The position numbers and the translations under genes are program-made. Source: JALCSJ01 sp036788835 (GTDB taxonomy: Bacteria > Bacillota > Negativicutes > Acidaminococcales > Acidaminococcaceae). Taken from it: 64,000 nucleotides of DNA. Position 1 is the first letter of the stretch; each line of letters begins with the position of its first letter. Below, one piece after another: positions 45,841 to 55,041 of this stretch. The notes under the pieces were generated by a model. The model was not told the origin of the DNA. It saw only the letters and a program-made list of their open reading frames with translations, and did no database searches. The stretch lies in NCBI GenBank assembly GCA_036788835.1, contig DAIQMR010000008.1:14753-78752 (forward strand). The letters are read 5' to 3'.

Positions 45841-46908
45841 TCAATTCTTCCTTTCGTTTAATATTTTCTGTATTTCTATAAACAACTCGTCAATCAATTT
45901 ATCTTCCGGTACTTTTCTCAATATTTCCCCTTTTCGGAAGATTAATCCTTCACCTTTGCCACCTGCTAAACCTACGTCTGCTTCCCTGGCTTCGCCGGGT
46001 CCGTTTACCACACAGCCCATAACAGCTACGGTAATAGGGTCCTTAATGTGGGCCAGGCGTTTTTCCACTTCCAGGGCTAATTTCTCCAAATGAATAGAAG
46101 TACGTCCGCAAGTGGGACAGGAAATCAAGGTCGGTCCATATTCCCGTAAATCCAAAGACTTTAAAATCTGGTACGCAACTTTTATTTCGTTGGCCGGATT
46201 CCCTGTCAGACTGACTCTAATGGTATCACCAATGCCTTCTGCCAAAAGTGTGCCTATGCCTACGGCAGATTTAATAATTCCGGAATTTACTGTTCCTGCT
46301 TCCGTAATCCCCAAGTGCAGCGGATAGTCGCATTGGCCGGCCAATAGCCTGTAGGCAGCCACTGTTAGTGGCACATCATGAGCCTTTAAGGAGACCTTTA
46401 TGTTTTTATAATCCAGTTCTTCCAGAATATGGATATGGCGCCAGGCCGCTTCCACCATGGCTTCTGCTGTAGGATGACCGTATTTCTCCAGTAAATCTTT
46501 AGGCAGGCTTCCTGCATTGACCCCAATGCGGATAGGTATTTCCCTGGCTTTAGCAGCTTTTACTACTGCTTCCACTCGTTCCCGTCCCCCGATATTACCC
46601 GGATTCAGCCTCAGTCCGTCCACCCCTGCTTCCAAAGCAGCCAAGGCCAATCTGTAATCAAAATGAATGTCCGCAATAATAGGGATATGAATGGCCTTTT
46701 TAATTTCACCAATAGCTTCGGCAGCCTCCATAGTGGGAATAGCACAGCGAATCACTTCGCAGCCCAGTTCCGTTAATTCATTGATTTGTTTAACTGTGCT
46801 GACCACATCTTCGGTTTTTGTGTTGGTCATAGATTGGACAACAATAGGATTGTTCCCTCCGATTTTCACATCGCCGATTTGCAGTACTCTAGTATCTCTG
46901 CGTTTCAT
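45841..46908 (-). CDS. ispG: HMB-PP synthase (4-hydroxy-3-methylbut-2-enyl diphosphate synthase)
   Basis: 355 residues. Penultimate MEP pathway step, needing a 4Fe-4S cluster. [22 protein letters not shown] and the cluster cysteines in [11 protein letters not shown] and [13 protein letters not shown] are present. Neighbour of rseP and dxr, as usual. Confidence 0.97.
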   Translation of the reverse strand: MKRRDTRVLQIGDVKIGGNNPIVVQSMTNTKTEDVVSTVKQINELTELGCEVIRCAIPTMEAAEAIGEIKKAIHIPIIADIHFDYRLALAALEAGVDGLRLNPGNIGGRERVEAVVKAAKAREIPIRIGVNAGSLPKDLLEKYGHPTAEAMVEAAWRHIHILEELDYKNIKVSLKAHDVPLTVAAYRLLAGQCDYPLHLGITEAGTVNSGIIKSAVGIGTLLAEGIGDTIRVSLTGNPANEIKVAYQILKSLDLREYGPTLISCPTCGRTSIHLEKLALEVEKRLAHIKDPITVAVMGCVVNGPGEAREADVGLAGGKGEGLIFRKGEILRKVPEDKLIDELFIEIQKILNERKN

Positions 46909-46917
46909 AGGTTCCTC

Positions 46918-47934
46918 CTAACGAGTAAGATCCTTGATTGTGGAAAAGATGGTAATGGCTATAATAATAGCAATCCCCACCATCTGGATTTTTTCCAAAT
47001 ATTTCCCCGGCAAAGGCTTTCCTCTAATGCCTTCTACCAGCAACACTACGAATTGCCCTCCGTCTAAAGCAGGAATGGGCAACAGGTTAATAATAGCCAA
47101 ATTAATGCTAAGAAAAGCAATGAAATTCAGCAGTGGCAGAACACCTTGTGAAGCCACGTCTCCGGCCATTTGCGCCACCCCGATGGGGCCGGAAACATCA
47201 GCAGACATTTTTCCGGTGAAAATTTTAACTAAGCCGTTAATCATGGCCGTAATAATACGTCCCTCATATATAACAGCAGTTTTCGCCGCATCACTAAGTC
47301 CCAAAGGTTTTTTCGTGAACTCAGGAGAAATACCTACCATGAAACGCTGAGCTTCTTTATTGAAAATAGGCTTAATAGTATAATCACGCACAGAACCTGC
47401 TCTGTCAACAGTAAAAACCGCTGCCTTCTCCCCATTGGTTCGAAGATTGGCAATTAAGTCATTCCACTGAACAAGCTCTTTGCCATTAATGGCCATTATC
47501 TTGTCACCTGGCATAACGCCGGCCACCGCTGCCGGTTCTGAGGGGATAACCGAACCAACTATAGGTTTATTAACCGGCACATCAATACCGCTGAAAAAGA
47601 AAATGCAAAAGAACAAAATCACAGGTAAAATAAAATTCATTATAGAGCCGGCTAAAATAACCAGCATACGAGCCGGGAGCGACTTGGAAGAAAACCCGTT
47701 AGGCACCGGAGCTTCATCCGGTTCCATACCGGCAATCTTATTATAGCCTCCCAATGGAACAAGCCGTAAGGAATACAAAGTACCATTAGACTTGCTCTTG
47801 TACAAAGTAGGGCCAAAGCCAATGGCGAATTCGTCTACCTGCATACCTGTAAATTTTGCTGTCATAAAATGTCCCATTTCATGGACAGTAATTAAAACGC
47901 CAAAAACCAGAATTGCTGCTAATAATGTTAACAA
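46918..47934 (-). CDS. rseP: RIP metalloprotease RseP
   Basis: 338 residues. Site-2 protease in the membrane. HEMGH near residue 18 gives the zinc site, a PDZ domain lies in the middle (EPAAVAGVMPGDKIMAINGK) and NLLPIPALDGGQF carries the third ligand. Membrane segments are at both ends. It cleaves anti-sigma factors or signal peptides in related bacteria. Confidence 0.96.
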   Translation of the reverse strand: MLTLLAAILVFGVLITVHEMGHFMTAKFTGMQVDEFAIGFGPTLYKSKSNGTLYSLRLVPLGGYNKIAGMEPDEAPVPNGFSSKSLPARMLVILAGSIMNFILPVILFFCIFFFSGIDVPVNKPIVGSVIPSEPAAVAGVMPGDKIMAINGKELVQWNDLIANLRTNGEKAAVFTVDRAGSVRDYTIKPIFNKEAQRFMVGISPEFTKKPLGLSDAAKTAVIYEGRIITAMINGLVKIFTGKMSADVSGPIGVAQMAGDVASQGVLPLLNFIAFLSINLAIINLLPIPALDGGQFVVLLVEGIRGKPLPGKYLEKIQMVGIAIIIAITIFSTIKDLTR

Positions 47935-47946
47935 AATAATCCTCCA

Positions 47947-49101
47947 TTAAAATAATTTGTCTAGAATTTCCCCGGCATGGATTCGTGTTTCCCTATCTGC
48001 CTGAGCAATATCATCAACTGTAGGAGTTGCCACAGAGCTGGCACTTTGCAAAACTTCCTCGATTAATTGGGCAATACCCAGGAACTTAATCCTCCCCTGT
48101 AAAAAGCTTGCCACTGCCACCTCATTGGCAGCGTTGAAAACACAGGGCATGGTTCCACCTGCCTTGCCGCAGTCTACGGCCAGCCTCAGGGCCCGGAAAA
48201 TCTTGGTATCCGGTTCCGCAAAAGTAAGCTGAGATATCTTCACCAAGTCTAGCTGACCATATTTCACATCCCATCTGTCCGGAAAACTTAAGGCATATTG
48301 AATGGGAAGTCTCATGTCCGGAACTCCCAGCTGGGCAATAACGGCCCCATCCTTATATTCAACCAAAGAATGTACTATGCTTTGGGGATGAATAAGCGGG
48401 GTGATTTTATCATAGTCCATAGCAAACAACCAATGGGCTTCCATGATTTCCAAACCTTTGTTAGCCAGAGTAGCAGAATCCACTGTTACCTTTTTCCCCA
48501 TAGTCCAATTAGGATGATGGAGGCACTGCTCCACTGTAACATTTTCCAATTCTTTTAATGTCTTATTGCGAAAGGCTCCGCCGGAAGCTGTAATGAGCAA
48601 TCTGGCTACCTCACCGTGTTTGCTTCCTTGCAAAGATTGGAAAATAGCACTGTGCTCACTATCTACGGGAGTCAGCTGCACGCCTTTTGCTTTAATGGCA
48701 TTCATAACTATACTGCCGGCCGCCACTAAAGTTTCTTTATTGGCTAAAGCAATATTCTTCCCTGCTTCAATAGCAGCCAACGTGGGTTTGAGGCCTGCAT
48801 AACCAACCATTGCTCCCAGAACAGTATCTGCTTGGGAACAGGTAGCCACTGCTTTAAGGCCCTCCGGGCCGGCCAATATTTTGGTAGGTCCCTGATATAT
48901 TTTTTCCAGTTCCAGGGCAGCTTGTTCATCGGCCAATGCGGCTAAAGCCGGCTGAAACTGTTGTATTTGTTTTAATAAAAGCTCAACATTTCTGCGGGCA
49001 GCCAAAGCAACTATTTTCAGTTTATCGGGATTGGCAGCCACAACTTCCAGTGTCTGCGTGCCGATAGAACCCGTGGAACCAAGTATAGCGATATGTTTCA
49101 T
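47947..49101 (-). CDS. dxr: 1-deoxy-D-xylulose 5-phosphate reductoisomerase
   Basis: 384 residues. NADPH site ILGSTGSIGTQTLEVV, ANKETLVAAG, the substrate site PVDSEHSAIFQ and TASGGAFR, then HPNWTMGKKVTVDSATLANK and GLE. Second step of the MEP route, paired here with ispG; dxs is in the other operon. Confidence 0.97.
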   Translation of the reverse strand: MKHIAILGSTGSIGTQTLEVVAANPDKLKIVALAARRNVELLLKQIQQFQPALAALADEQAALELEKIYQGPTKILAGPEGLKAVATCSQADTVLGAMVGYAGLKPTLAAIEAGKNIALANKETLVAAGSIVMNAIKAKGVQLTPVDSEHSAIFQSLQGSKHGEVARLLITASGGAFRNKTLKELENVTVEQCLHHPNWTMGKKVTVDSATLANKGLEIMEAHWLFAMDYDKITPLIHPQSIVHSLVEYKDGAVIAQLGVPDMRLPIQYALSFPDRWDVKYGQLDLVKISQLTFAEPDTKIFRALRLAVDCGKAGGTMPCVFNAANEVAVASFLQGRIKFLGIAQLIEEVLQSASSVATPTVDDIAQADRETRIHAGEILDKLF

Positions 49102-49126
49102 AGAGCTTTGCTTCCTTCCTAACTAT

Positions 49127-49954
49127 TTAAATTAAAAACCATTTGATAAAATAATAAGCCATGGGTACAGCAAAAAGCATACTGTCGCACCTGTCTAAAA
49201 CACCACCATGTCCCGGGAAAAAGCTTCCGGAATCTTTAATATTACAACTGCGTTTTAAAATAGATTCAACCAAGTCCCCTAGAGGCGCCACAATCCCAAC
49301 CAGAATGCCCAGGGCAAAAACCGGTACAGCAGGAAAGCCTAACCACAGTGAACCAAGTGCCTGAATAACCAGAATGCATCCGATAAAACCGGCCACCGCA
49401 CCTTCTACACTTTTCTTGGGGCTCACTACCGGCAGCAGCTTGTGCTTGCCAAAGTTACAGCCAAAAATATATGCAAAAGTATCACTGGCCCAAGTGCCAA
49501 ACATAACCGTCCACAAAAGAGCTTCTCCCAAAGAAAGTTCCCCTAAAATTCCGGCGGAATAAATTTTCCCGGTTAAATTCCGTAAAAAAACGAAATGGGA
49601 GAAGAGCACCCCCACATACATAACCCCGAAAAATCCCAGGGCGGTTTCGCTGATCCAGCGACCGTCTTTGTAATGAAACAAAGTATCCATCATAATAGAA
49701 ATAACGCCAATCACTAAAATGGGCAGCATAGAGTTTTCCCCATAGATAGCGGCAGCAATTACCAGAGCTATGACCGGCAGACAGCCTGTAATGGCGTAGA
49801 TTTTATCTCCTGCCCCTACCAGCATGTTGCGCAGCTCCCGCCAGCCTACATAGGCCAGTATCGTCACACCGGCTGCATATACGAATCCCCCCATCCTAAT
49901 TAAAAAGAGGGCTATGGGAATTGCTATAATTGCCGTAATAACTCTTTGTTTCAT
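49127..49954 (-). CDS. cdsA: Phosphatidate cytidylyltransferase
   Basis: 275 residues with about eight hydrophobic segments. The C-terminal family block is SILKRSCNIKDSGSFFPGHG, then GVLDRCDSMLF, with a WASDTFAYIFGCNFGKHKL patch before it. Makes CDP-diacylglycerol for phospholipids. The ribosome site is weak. uppS-cdsA-dxr-rseP is the common order. Confidence 0.95.
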   Translation of the reverse strand: MKQRVITAIIAIPIALFLIRMGGFVYAAGVTILAYVGWRELRNMLVGAGDKIYAITGCLPVIALVIAAAIYGENSMLPILVIGVISIMMDTLFHYKDGRWISETALGFFGVMYVGVLFSHFVFLRNLTGKIYSAGILGELSLGEALLWTVMFGTWASDTFAYIFGCNFGKHKLLPVVSPKKSVEGAVAGFIGCILVIQALGSLWLGFPAVPVFALGILVGIVAPLGDLVESILKRSCNIKDSGSFFPGHGGVLDRCDSMLFAVPMAYYFIKWFLI

Positions 49955-49965
49955 AATTCACCAGC

Positions 49966-50748
49966 TCATTTCTTATTTAATCCGCCATAGCGACGGTCCC
50001 GTTGCTGATAACTTTTAATGGCTTCCAGCAGCATCTCCTGGGTAAAGGCCGGCCAATAGGTCCGGCAGGTCCAGATTTCCGCATAGGCAATCTGCCATAA
50101 CATGAAATTGCTCACCCGTAAGTCTCCCCCTGTCCTAATGAGCAAATCAGGAGGCGGCAATTGCCTGCTGTACAGATTGTCTTCAAAGATTTCTTTGGTA
50201 ATCTTGTCCGGATTAATCTTTCCTTCTTTTGCCATGGCAGCAAGGTTTTTGACCGCCCTGAGGATTTCGTCCTGTCCCCCGTAATTAATAGCCACATTAA
50301 GAACTATGCCGGTATTATTTTCCGTCATTTTTAAAGCATAATCCATTTTTTCCTGAACAGCTTGCGGCAGTCCTTCCCTGGAACCCATGAACCGCATTTT
50401 CACATTATATTCGTTTAATTCATCCAACTCTGCAGTTAAATATTTGATGAGTAATTTCATAATAAAATTTACTTCTGTAATAGGTCTCTTCCAATTCTCT
50501 GTAGAAAAAGCATACACGCTGAGGATTTTGACTCCTACCTTATCGGCCATTTTCACAATGGAGCGCAAGGTCTGTGCCCCTGCACTGTGCCCGTAAGTTC
50601 TGATTTTACCCTGTTCCTTGGCCCACCTGCCGTTGCCGTCCATGATGATAGCAATATGCTTGGGCACATTATTCAAGTCTATTGTGTCCGTGGTAGCCAG
50701 GAGAATATCTTTAATTTTAGTTTTTTTCGCAAAAACCTTCTTGAGCAT
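49966..50748 (-). CDS. uppS: Undecaprenyl diphosphate synthase (cis-prenyltransferase)
   Basis: 260 residues. Catalytic Asp in HIAIIMDGNGRWAKEQG, then YAFSTENWKRP and the C-terminal DLLIRTGGDLRVSNFMLWQIAYAE split across two blocks. Makes the C55 lipid carrier for the cell wall. The frame opens at 50799, but ATG 50748 has AGGAAGG and lies after the attenuator hairpin, so it is preferred. Confidence 0.94.
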   Translation of the reverse strand: MLKKVFAKKTKIKDILLATTDTIDLNNVPKHIAIIMDGNGRWAKEQGKIRTYGHSAGAQTLRSIVKMADKVGVKILSVYAFSTENWKRPITEVNFIMKLLIKYLTAELDELNEYNVKMRFMGSREGLPQAVQEKMDYALKMTENNTGIVLNVAINYGGQDEILRAVKNLAAMAKEGKINPDKITKEIFEDNLYSRQLPPPDLLIRTGGDLRVSNFMLWQIAYAEIWTCRTYWPAFTQEMLLEAIKSYQQRDRRYGGLNKK

Positions 50749-50772
50749 GGGTATCCTTCCTCTACAAAAAAT

Positions 50773-50799
50773 TTGCGCAACCCAACCCGGGTTGCGCAA
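50773..50799 (-). terminator. Attenuator between ferredoxin and uppS
   Basis: Perfect 11-bp stem TTGCGCAACCC/GGGTTGCGCAA, 5-base loop, and T-run on the minus strand. It lies between the ferredoxin stop and the uppS start inside one operon, so it is probably a partial terminator. Confidence 0.85.
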
Positions 50800-50812
50800 T
50801 CTTCGCTATAAA

Positions 50813-50986
50813 CTATGCTTGTTTAATAGCACCAGTTGGGCAAGATCCTTCGCAAGCACCGCAATCAATGCAAGCTGCTTCATCAACCTTGTATTTACCG
50901 TCATCTTCATGAAGAGCTCCTACAGGGCAGGAATTAGCGCAACTACCGCATCCAACGCAAGCATCTTTATCTACTACATGAGCCAT
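50813..50986 (-). CDS. Small 2[4Fe-4S] ferredoxin
   Basis: 57 residues. Two cluster motifs CVGCGSCANSCPVGA and CIDCGACEGSCPTGA in the standard internal duplication. Short clostridial-type electron carrier. ATG 50986 (AHVVDKDACVGCG) is the family start; the frame opens ten codons upstream. Its place between frr and uppS may supply electrons to Fe-S enzymes such as IspG, but this is only a guess from neighbourhood. Confidence 0.95.
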   Translation of the reverse strand: MAHVVDKDACVGCGSCANSCPVGALHEDDGKYKVDEAACIDCGACEGSCPTGAIKQA

Positions 50987-50988
50987 AA

Positions 50989-51219
50989 CTAGTACACCTC
51001 CCTTCGTAATTTGCAACCTACTACAATTTTTATAATATTGCCAGGCAATAAAGTCTGCTTAAGTACATAAGCGTCCTCATCATGCCAGACCAACTCTTTT
51101 AAGGGTTTTAAGGGCATTGTCTTCTCCACCCTGTAGCTAAAACCCGCCGCAGTAATAATGTCTACTGCCTTCGCCATTTTATATGCCAGTACATCAGGCA
51201 TGGTAACATTTTCTGCCAT
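50989..51219 (-). CDS. Small PASTA-like protein, unknown function
   Basis: 76 residues. VTMPDVLAYKMAKAVDIITA and AGFSYRVEKT read like one PASTA repeat (PDV, then A...L..AG). No membrane segment or signal peptide. The ATG overlaps the frr stop, and the ferredoxin starts right after. Comparable small genes occur here in related Firmicutes; the function is unknown. Confidence 0.75.
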   Translation of the reverse strand: MAENVTMPDVLAYKMAKAVDIITAAGFSYRVEKTMPLKPLKELVWHDEDAYVLKQTLLPGNIIKIVVGCKLRREVY

Positions 51220-51785
51220 TATACAGACATTACTTCTTTCTCTTTATTGGCCAAAACTTGATCAATTTCCTTCATGAACTTGTCCGTTATCTTCTGGGAT
51301 TTATCGGTAGCTTCTTTAGCATCATCTTCGGTAATCTCTTTGGCCTTAACTTGCTTTTTAACGGCATCATTAAGGTCACGTCTGATATTACGTACTTCTA
51401 CCCGGACAGCCTCGCCTTTTTTATTAACCTGCTTAACCAGCTCCTTGCGGCCTTCTTCCGTAGGTTGAGGCATATTCAGCCTAATTACGGAGCCGTCGCT
51501 ATTGGGATTAATACCCAATTCGCTGGTCAAAATAGCCTTTTCGATAACCTTAACCATGGCTTTTTCCCAGGGCTGAATCACCAGCAGACGTGGTTCCGGA
51601 ACGGAAATATTAGCCACCTGGTTAATAGGAGTAGGTGTTCCGTAATAATCGACTTTAATTCTGTCCAGCAAAGCAGGTGTTGCCCGGCCTGTTCTAATAG
51701 AAGCCAGTTCACTGCGCAAAGCATTCAAAGCTTTAGTCATTCTATCTTCGGTTTTCTGTTCCAGCTCTTCAATAGTTGCCATCAT
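51219..51785 (-). CDS. frr: Ribosome recycling factor
   Basis: 188 residues. Three-helix bundle with a small beta domain: LRTGRATP-type block ([20 protein letters not shown]), [20 protein letters not shown] and the conserved [17 protein letters not shown]. Splits post-termination ribosomes with EF-G. Overlaps pyrH by four bases. Confidence 0.98.
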   Translation of the reverse strand: MMATIEELEQKTEDRMTKALNALRSELASIRTGRATPALLDRIKVDYYGTPTPINQVANISVPEPRLLVIQPWEKAMVKVIEKAILTSELGINPNSDGSVIRLNMPQPTEEGRKELVKQVNKKGEAVRVEVRNIRRDLNDAVKKQVKAKEITEDDAKEATDKSQKITDKFMKEIDQVLANKEKEVMSV

Positions 51786-52507
51786 AAACCTCCTACTAGA
51801 GTTCCTATTTTCTCGCCTTTTGCCGCTTTTAAAATATTGCCCTTTTGGTCAATATCAAAAACCACAATGGGGATATCATTATCCATGCACAAACTAATTG
51901 CCGTGGAATCCATGACCTTAAGATTCTTTTGGATTACATCAATATATTCCAAATGGTCAAATTTCTTGGCATTTCTGTTAATATTAGGGTCACTGTCGTA
52001 AACCCCATCCACACCCTTCTTAGCCATAAGAATGGCATCTGCTTCTACTTCAGCGGCACGTAGTGCTGCTGTAGTATCCGTGGAAAAATAGGGATTGCCT
52101 GTACCTGCGGCAAATATCACCACTCTGCCCTTTTCCAAATGTCTAATGGCCCGTCTTCTGATGTAAGGCTCGGCAATCTGCCGCATTTCGATAGCAGTCT
52201 GGACTCTGGTAGCCACTCCCCTGGTTTCCAGGGCATCCTGTAAAGCCAGAGAGTTAATAATAGTAGCCAACATACCCATGTAATCAGCCGTAGCCCTGTC
52301 CATCCCTTTGGAACTGCCTGCCAGGCCCCGCCAGATATTGCCTCCCCCATTTACCACTGCTACATCCAATCCGGCGTCCTTTACGGACTGAATCTGAGCA
52401 GCTATGTCGTCAACAGTTACGGGATCAATACCGTAACCTTTTTCACCGGCCAAAGCCTCGCCGCTCAGTTTTATTACAACTCTTTTAAACTTCCTATCGT
52501 TTGTCAA
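51782..52507 (-). CDS. pyrH: UMP kinase
   Basis: 241 residues from TTG 52507. [24 protein letters not shown], the ATP site [20 protein letters not shown] and [13 protein letters not shown]. The frame is open to 52570 but those codons lie on the promoter; TTG 52507 has GGAGG at the right spacing and gives the usual start. First gene of the pyrH-frr-...-polC operon. Confidence 0.95.
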   Translation of the reverse strand: MTNDRKFKRVVIKLSGEALAGEKGYGIDPVTVDDIAAQIQSVKDAGLDVAVVNGGGNIWRGLAGSSKGMDRATADYMGMLATIINSLALQDALETRGVATRVQTAIEMRQIAEPYIRRRAIRHLEKGRVVIFAAGTGNPYFSTDTTAALRAAEVEADAILMAKKGVDGVYDSDPNINRNAKKFDHLEYIDVIQKNLKVMDSTAISLCMDNDIPIVVFDIDQKGNILKAAKGEKIGTLVGGL

Positions 52508-52541
52508 AATAGGACCTCCCACTGACAATTCTATAACTACT

Positions 52542-52570
52542 ATTATATAAAAATTTCCACGTAAAAACAA
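52542..52570 (-). promoter_or_regulatory. pyrH operon promoter
   Basis: Minus-strand TTGTTT (52565-52570) and TATAAT (52542-52547), 17-base spacer. Confidence 0.75.
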
Positions 52571-52589
52571 GACTTTAGTGTGACAACAC

Positions 52590-52620
52590 TGTTACAAAAG
52601 TACCCGTCCCTTTTGTAACA
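52590..52620. repeat. REP-like palindrome
   Basis: TGTTACAAAAG (52590-52600) pairs exactly with CTTTTGTAACA (52610-52620) around a 9-base loop TACCCGTCC. Similar GTTACAAAAG or GTGTGACAAA palindromes are at 4058-4084 and 56336-56369, so it may be a dispersed element. Confidence 0.6.
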
Positions 52621-52637
52621 CTTTAGCTTTTCTTACA

Positions 52638-52672
52638 AAATAAGAGAACACGAAAGTGTTCTCTTATTTTTT
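52638..52672. terminator. tsf terminator
   Basis: Perfect 14-bp stem with a GAAA loop (52638-52651 and 52656-52669) and A/T-runs on both sides; ends the rpsB-tsf transcript. Confidence 0.92.
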
Positions 52673-52680
52673 GAATTTTC

Positions 52681-53565
52681 TTATTTCATAAAGCTCTGAA
52701 CTTCTGCTGCGAAGTCCTCCTGCTTCTTTTCGATGCCTTCTCCTAATTGATAGCGTACAAAACGCTTAACAGAGGCATTCTTTTCTTTCAGCAGGCCCTT
52801 AATGGTCTTGTCGCCATCCTTAATGAATTCCTGGTCAACAAGGCAAACTTCCTTGTAGAACTTCTGAATACGGCCAATAACCATTTTTTCAATGATTTTT
52901 TCAGGTTTGCCTTCCATTTTGGCCTGTTCGGACAAAACTGTTTTTTCATGCTCCACCACATCGGCCGGAACCTGAGTTTCATCCAGATAAGGAGGATTAG
53001 CAGCAGCAACCTGCATAGCGATATCTTTCGCCAAAACTTCGTCGCCGCCGACTAATTCAACCAAAACACCGATTTTGCCGCCCCCATGAATATAGGAAGC
53101 AACAATATCATTGCCATATTCGAAAATGCTGAAACGACGAATGGAAATCTTTTCACCGATAGTAGCAATGCTCTCAGTAATCATTTCGTCTACGGTTTTT
53201 CCACTATTACCAAAGGTCTGCTTGCCCAGTTCTTCAACATTGGCAGGCTTGTTTTTCACAATGTGTTCAGCAATGGATTTAACCAATGCCCTGTAGTCAG
53301 CAGTGTCAGCCACAAAGTCTGTTTCACAGTTAACTTCCACACAAACAGCAAGCTTGGCAGCTTCATCAATATAAGTATCAACCAGACCTTCAGCGGCTAT
53401 TCTGCTTGCTTTCTTAGCAGCTTTGGAAAGTCCCTTTTCTCTCAAATAATCTACAGCCTTGTCCATGTCCCCAGCGGTTTCTTTTAAGGCATTTTTGCAA
53501 TCCATCATGCCTGCACCTGTGCGGCCACGTAAATCTTTAACCATACTAGCAGTAATATCAGCCAT
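52681..53565 (-). CDS. tsf: Elongation factor Ts
   Basis: 294 residues. [20 protein letters not shown] at the N-terminus is diagnostic, with a coiled-coil core and a dimerisation domain; [20 protein letters not shown] is the first EF-Ts core signature. Nucleotide exchange factor for EF-Tu. Pairs with rpsB. Confidence 0.97.
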   Translation of the reverse strand: MADITASMVKDLRGRTGAGMMDCKNALKETAGDMDKAVDYLREKGLSKAAKKASRIAAEGLVDTYIDEAAKLAVCVEVNCETDFVADTADYRALVKSIAEHIVKNKPANVEELGKQTFGNSGKTVDEMITESIATIGEKISIRRFSIFEYGNDIVASYIHGGGKIGVLVELVGGDEVLAKDIAMQVAAANPPYLDETQVPADVVEHEKTVLSEQAKMEGKPEKIIEKMVIGRIQKFYKEVCLVDQEFIKDGDKTIKGLLKEKNASVKRFVRYQLGEGIEKKQEDFAAEVQSFMK

Positions 53566-53602
53566 GAAAATATCCTCCGTTTAATTAGTTAAATAGCAGA
53601 AA

Positions 53603-54394
53603 TTATTGTGCATCAACAGGAGCTTCAGCTTCAGCCGGAACTTCTTCAGCAGGAGCTTCCACAGCTGCCTCTTGAGATTCTTGAGCTTCTTGGCCTTCAG
53701 CCTCTTCGTCTGCACCGGCTTTGCCTTCCAAAATGGCGTCAGCCATTTTGCCGGCCAATAATTTAACGGCACGAATAGCATCATCGTTAGCAGGAATCAA
53801 ATAATCAATTTCATCAGGGTCGCAGTTGGTATCAACAGTAGCAACGATAGGAATATGCAGCTTACGAGCTTCCAAAACTGCAATGTGTTCCTTGCGAGGG
53901 TCGATTACGAACAGTGCGCCGGGCAACTTTTTCATGTCTTTAATACCGCCCAAATATTTGGTCAGTTTAGCCATTTCTCTGTGCAAGCCAATAACTTCTT
54001 TCTTAGGCAACAGAGCAAATGTTCCGTCTTCTTCCATCTTTTCCAATTCACGTAAACGTTTAATACGTTTTTGGATGGTATTGAAGTTGGTCAGCATACC
54101 GCCCAACCATCTTTCGTTAACATAGTACATACCACAACGTTCAGCTTCTTCTTTGATAGCGCCCTGAGCTTGTTTTTTGGTGCCAACAAACATTACGGTT
54201 TTGCCTTCAGAGGCAACATCACGCAAGAAGTTGTAAGCAGCTTCAACCTTTTTGACGGTTTGTTGTAAGTCAATAATGTAAATACCGTTTCTCTCGGTGA
54301 AGATGTAAGGAGCCATCTTAGGGTTCCAACGACGTGTTTGGTGACCGAAATGGACACCTGCTTCCAAAAGTTGTTTCATAGAAATAATAGCCAT
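53603..54394 (-). CDS. rpsB: Ribosomal protein uS2 with acidic tail
   Basis: 263 residues. S2 blocks: [39 protein letters not shown] and [20 protein letters not shown]. The last 40 residues are Glu/Ala-rich and beyond the normal S2 end. GGAGGA is upstream. rpsB-tsf has its own promoter and leader. Confidence 0.98.
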   Translation of the reverse strand: MAIISMKQLLEAGVHFGHQTRRWNPKMAPYIFTERNGIYIIDLQQTVKKVEAAYNFLRDVASEGKTVMFVGTKKQAQGAIKEEAERCGMYYVNERWLGGMLTNFNTIQKRIKRLRELEKMEEDGTFALLPKKEVIGLHREMAKLTKYLGGIKDMKKLPGALFVIDPRKEHIAVLEARKLHIPIVATVDTNCDPDEIDYLIPANDDAIRAVKLLAGKMADAILEGKAGADEEAEGQEAQESQEAAVEAPAEEVPAEAEAPVDAQ

Positions 54395-54494
54395 TTTTTA
54401 TCCTCCTGTTTTTTCCTCCGCAGATTTTATTTTCCGTATAACCACTTACGTGGACAGTTACGTCTTACTCTGCGTGTGATTTATGACCTGGAAG

Positions 54495-54524
54495 ATTATA
54501 CCACAAGACCCCTGTCTAACACAA
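54495..54524 (-). promoter_or_regulatory. rpsB-tsf promoter
   Basis: Minus-strand TTGTGT (54519-54524) and extended -10 TGGTATAAT (TATAAT 54495-54500), 18-base spacer. A leader of about 95 bases with small hairpins follows and may bind S2. Confidence 0.75.
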
Positions 54525-54596
54525 GGGTTTTGTGTAAATTTTGTTATATTTATGCCTAATTTTTAATATGCATTAACCAAACGGGCTAATAATTTG

Positions 54597-55040
54597 TCAG
54601 TCGCTTTTTCGCAGGTTGTGGATTTGCTCGCCGCAACAGCTATGTTCGACTTTTATGTTGCCACATGGCAGTCCTGCTTTTTTCTTGTAGTCTATAATAG
54701 CGGCTTTCAGGCCATCAGCTGCCAGGTTGGAGCAATGCATTTTAATGGGCGGAAGTCCGTCCAAGGCCTCTGCTACTGCGGCATTGGTCAGCTTTAGGGC
54801 TTCGTCAATGGTTTTGCCTTTGGCCATTTCTGTGACCATACTGCTGGTAGCTATAGCGGCCCCGCAGCCGAAGGTATTAAACTTAATATCCTCAATAACA
54901 TTATCTTTAACTTTAATATAAATTTTCATTATATCTCCGCAAACCGGGTTGCCTACTTCCCCTACTCCGGATGCACCCTCGATTTCTCCCACATTTCTGG
55001 GGTGAGAAAAATGATCCATTACTTTTTTGCTGTAGCGCAT
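54597..55040 (-). CDS. nifU: Fe-S cluster scaffold NifU/IscU
   Basis: 147 residues. Scaffold cysteines 34 (NPVCGD, with Asp36), 59 (FGCGAAIATSS) and 103 (MHCSN) are all present. The C-terminal tail has two further motifs, LPCGN and HSCCGEQ, often seen in NifU-like proteins of anaerobes. Builds clusters from sulfur delivered by NifS; one base separates the genes. Confidence 0.95.
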   Translation of the reverse strand: MRYSKKVMDHFSHPRNVGEIEGASGVGEVGNPVCGDIMKIYIKVKDNVIEDIKFNTFGCGAAIATSSMVTEMAKGKTIDEALKLTNAAVAEALDGLPPIKMHCSNLAADGLKAAIIDYKKKAGLPCGNIKVEHSCCGEQIHNLRKSD

Positions 55041-55041
55041 G

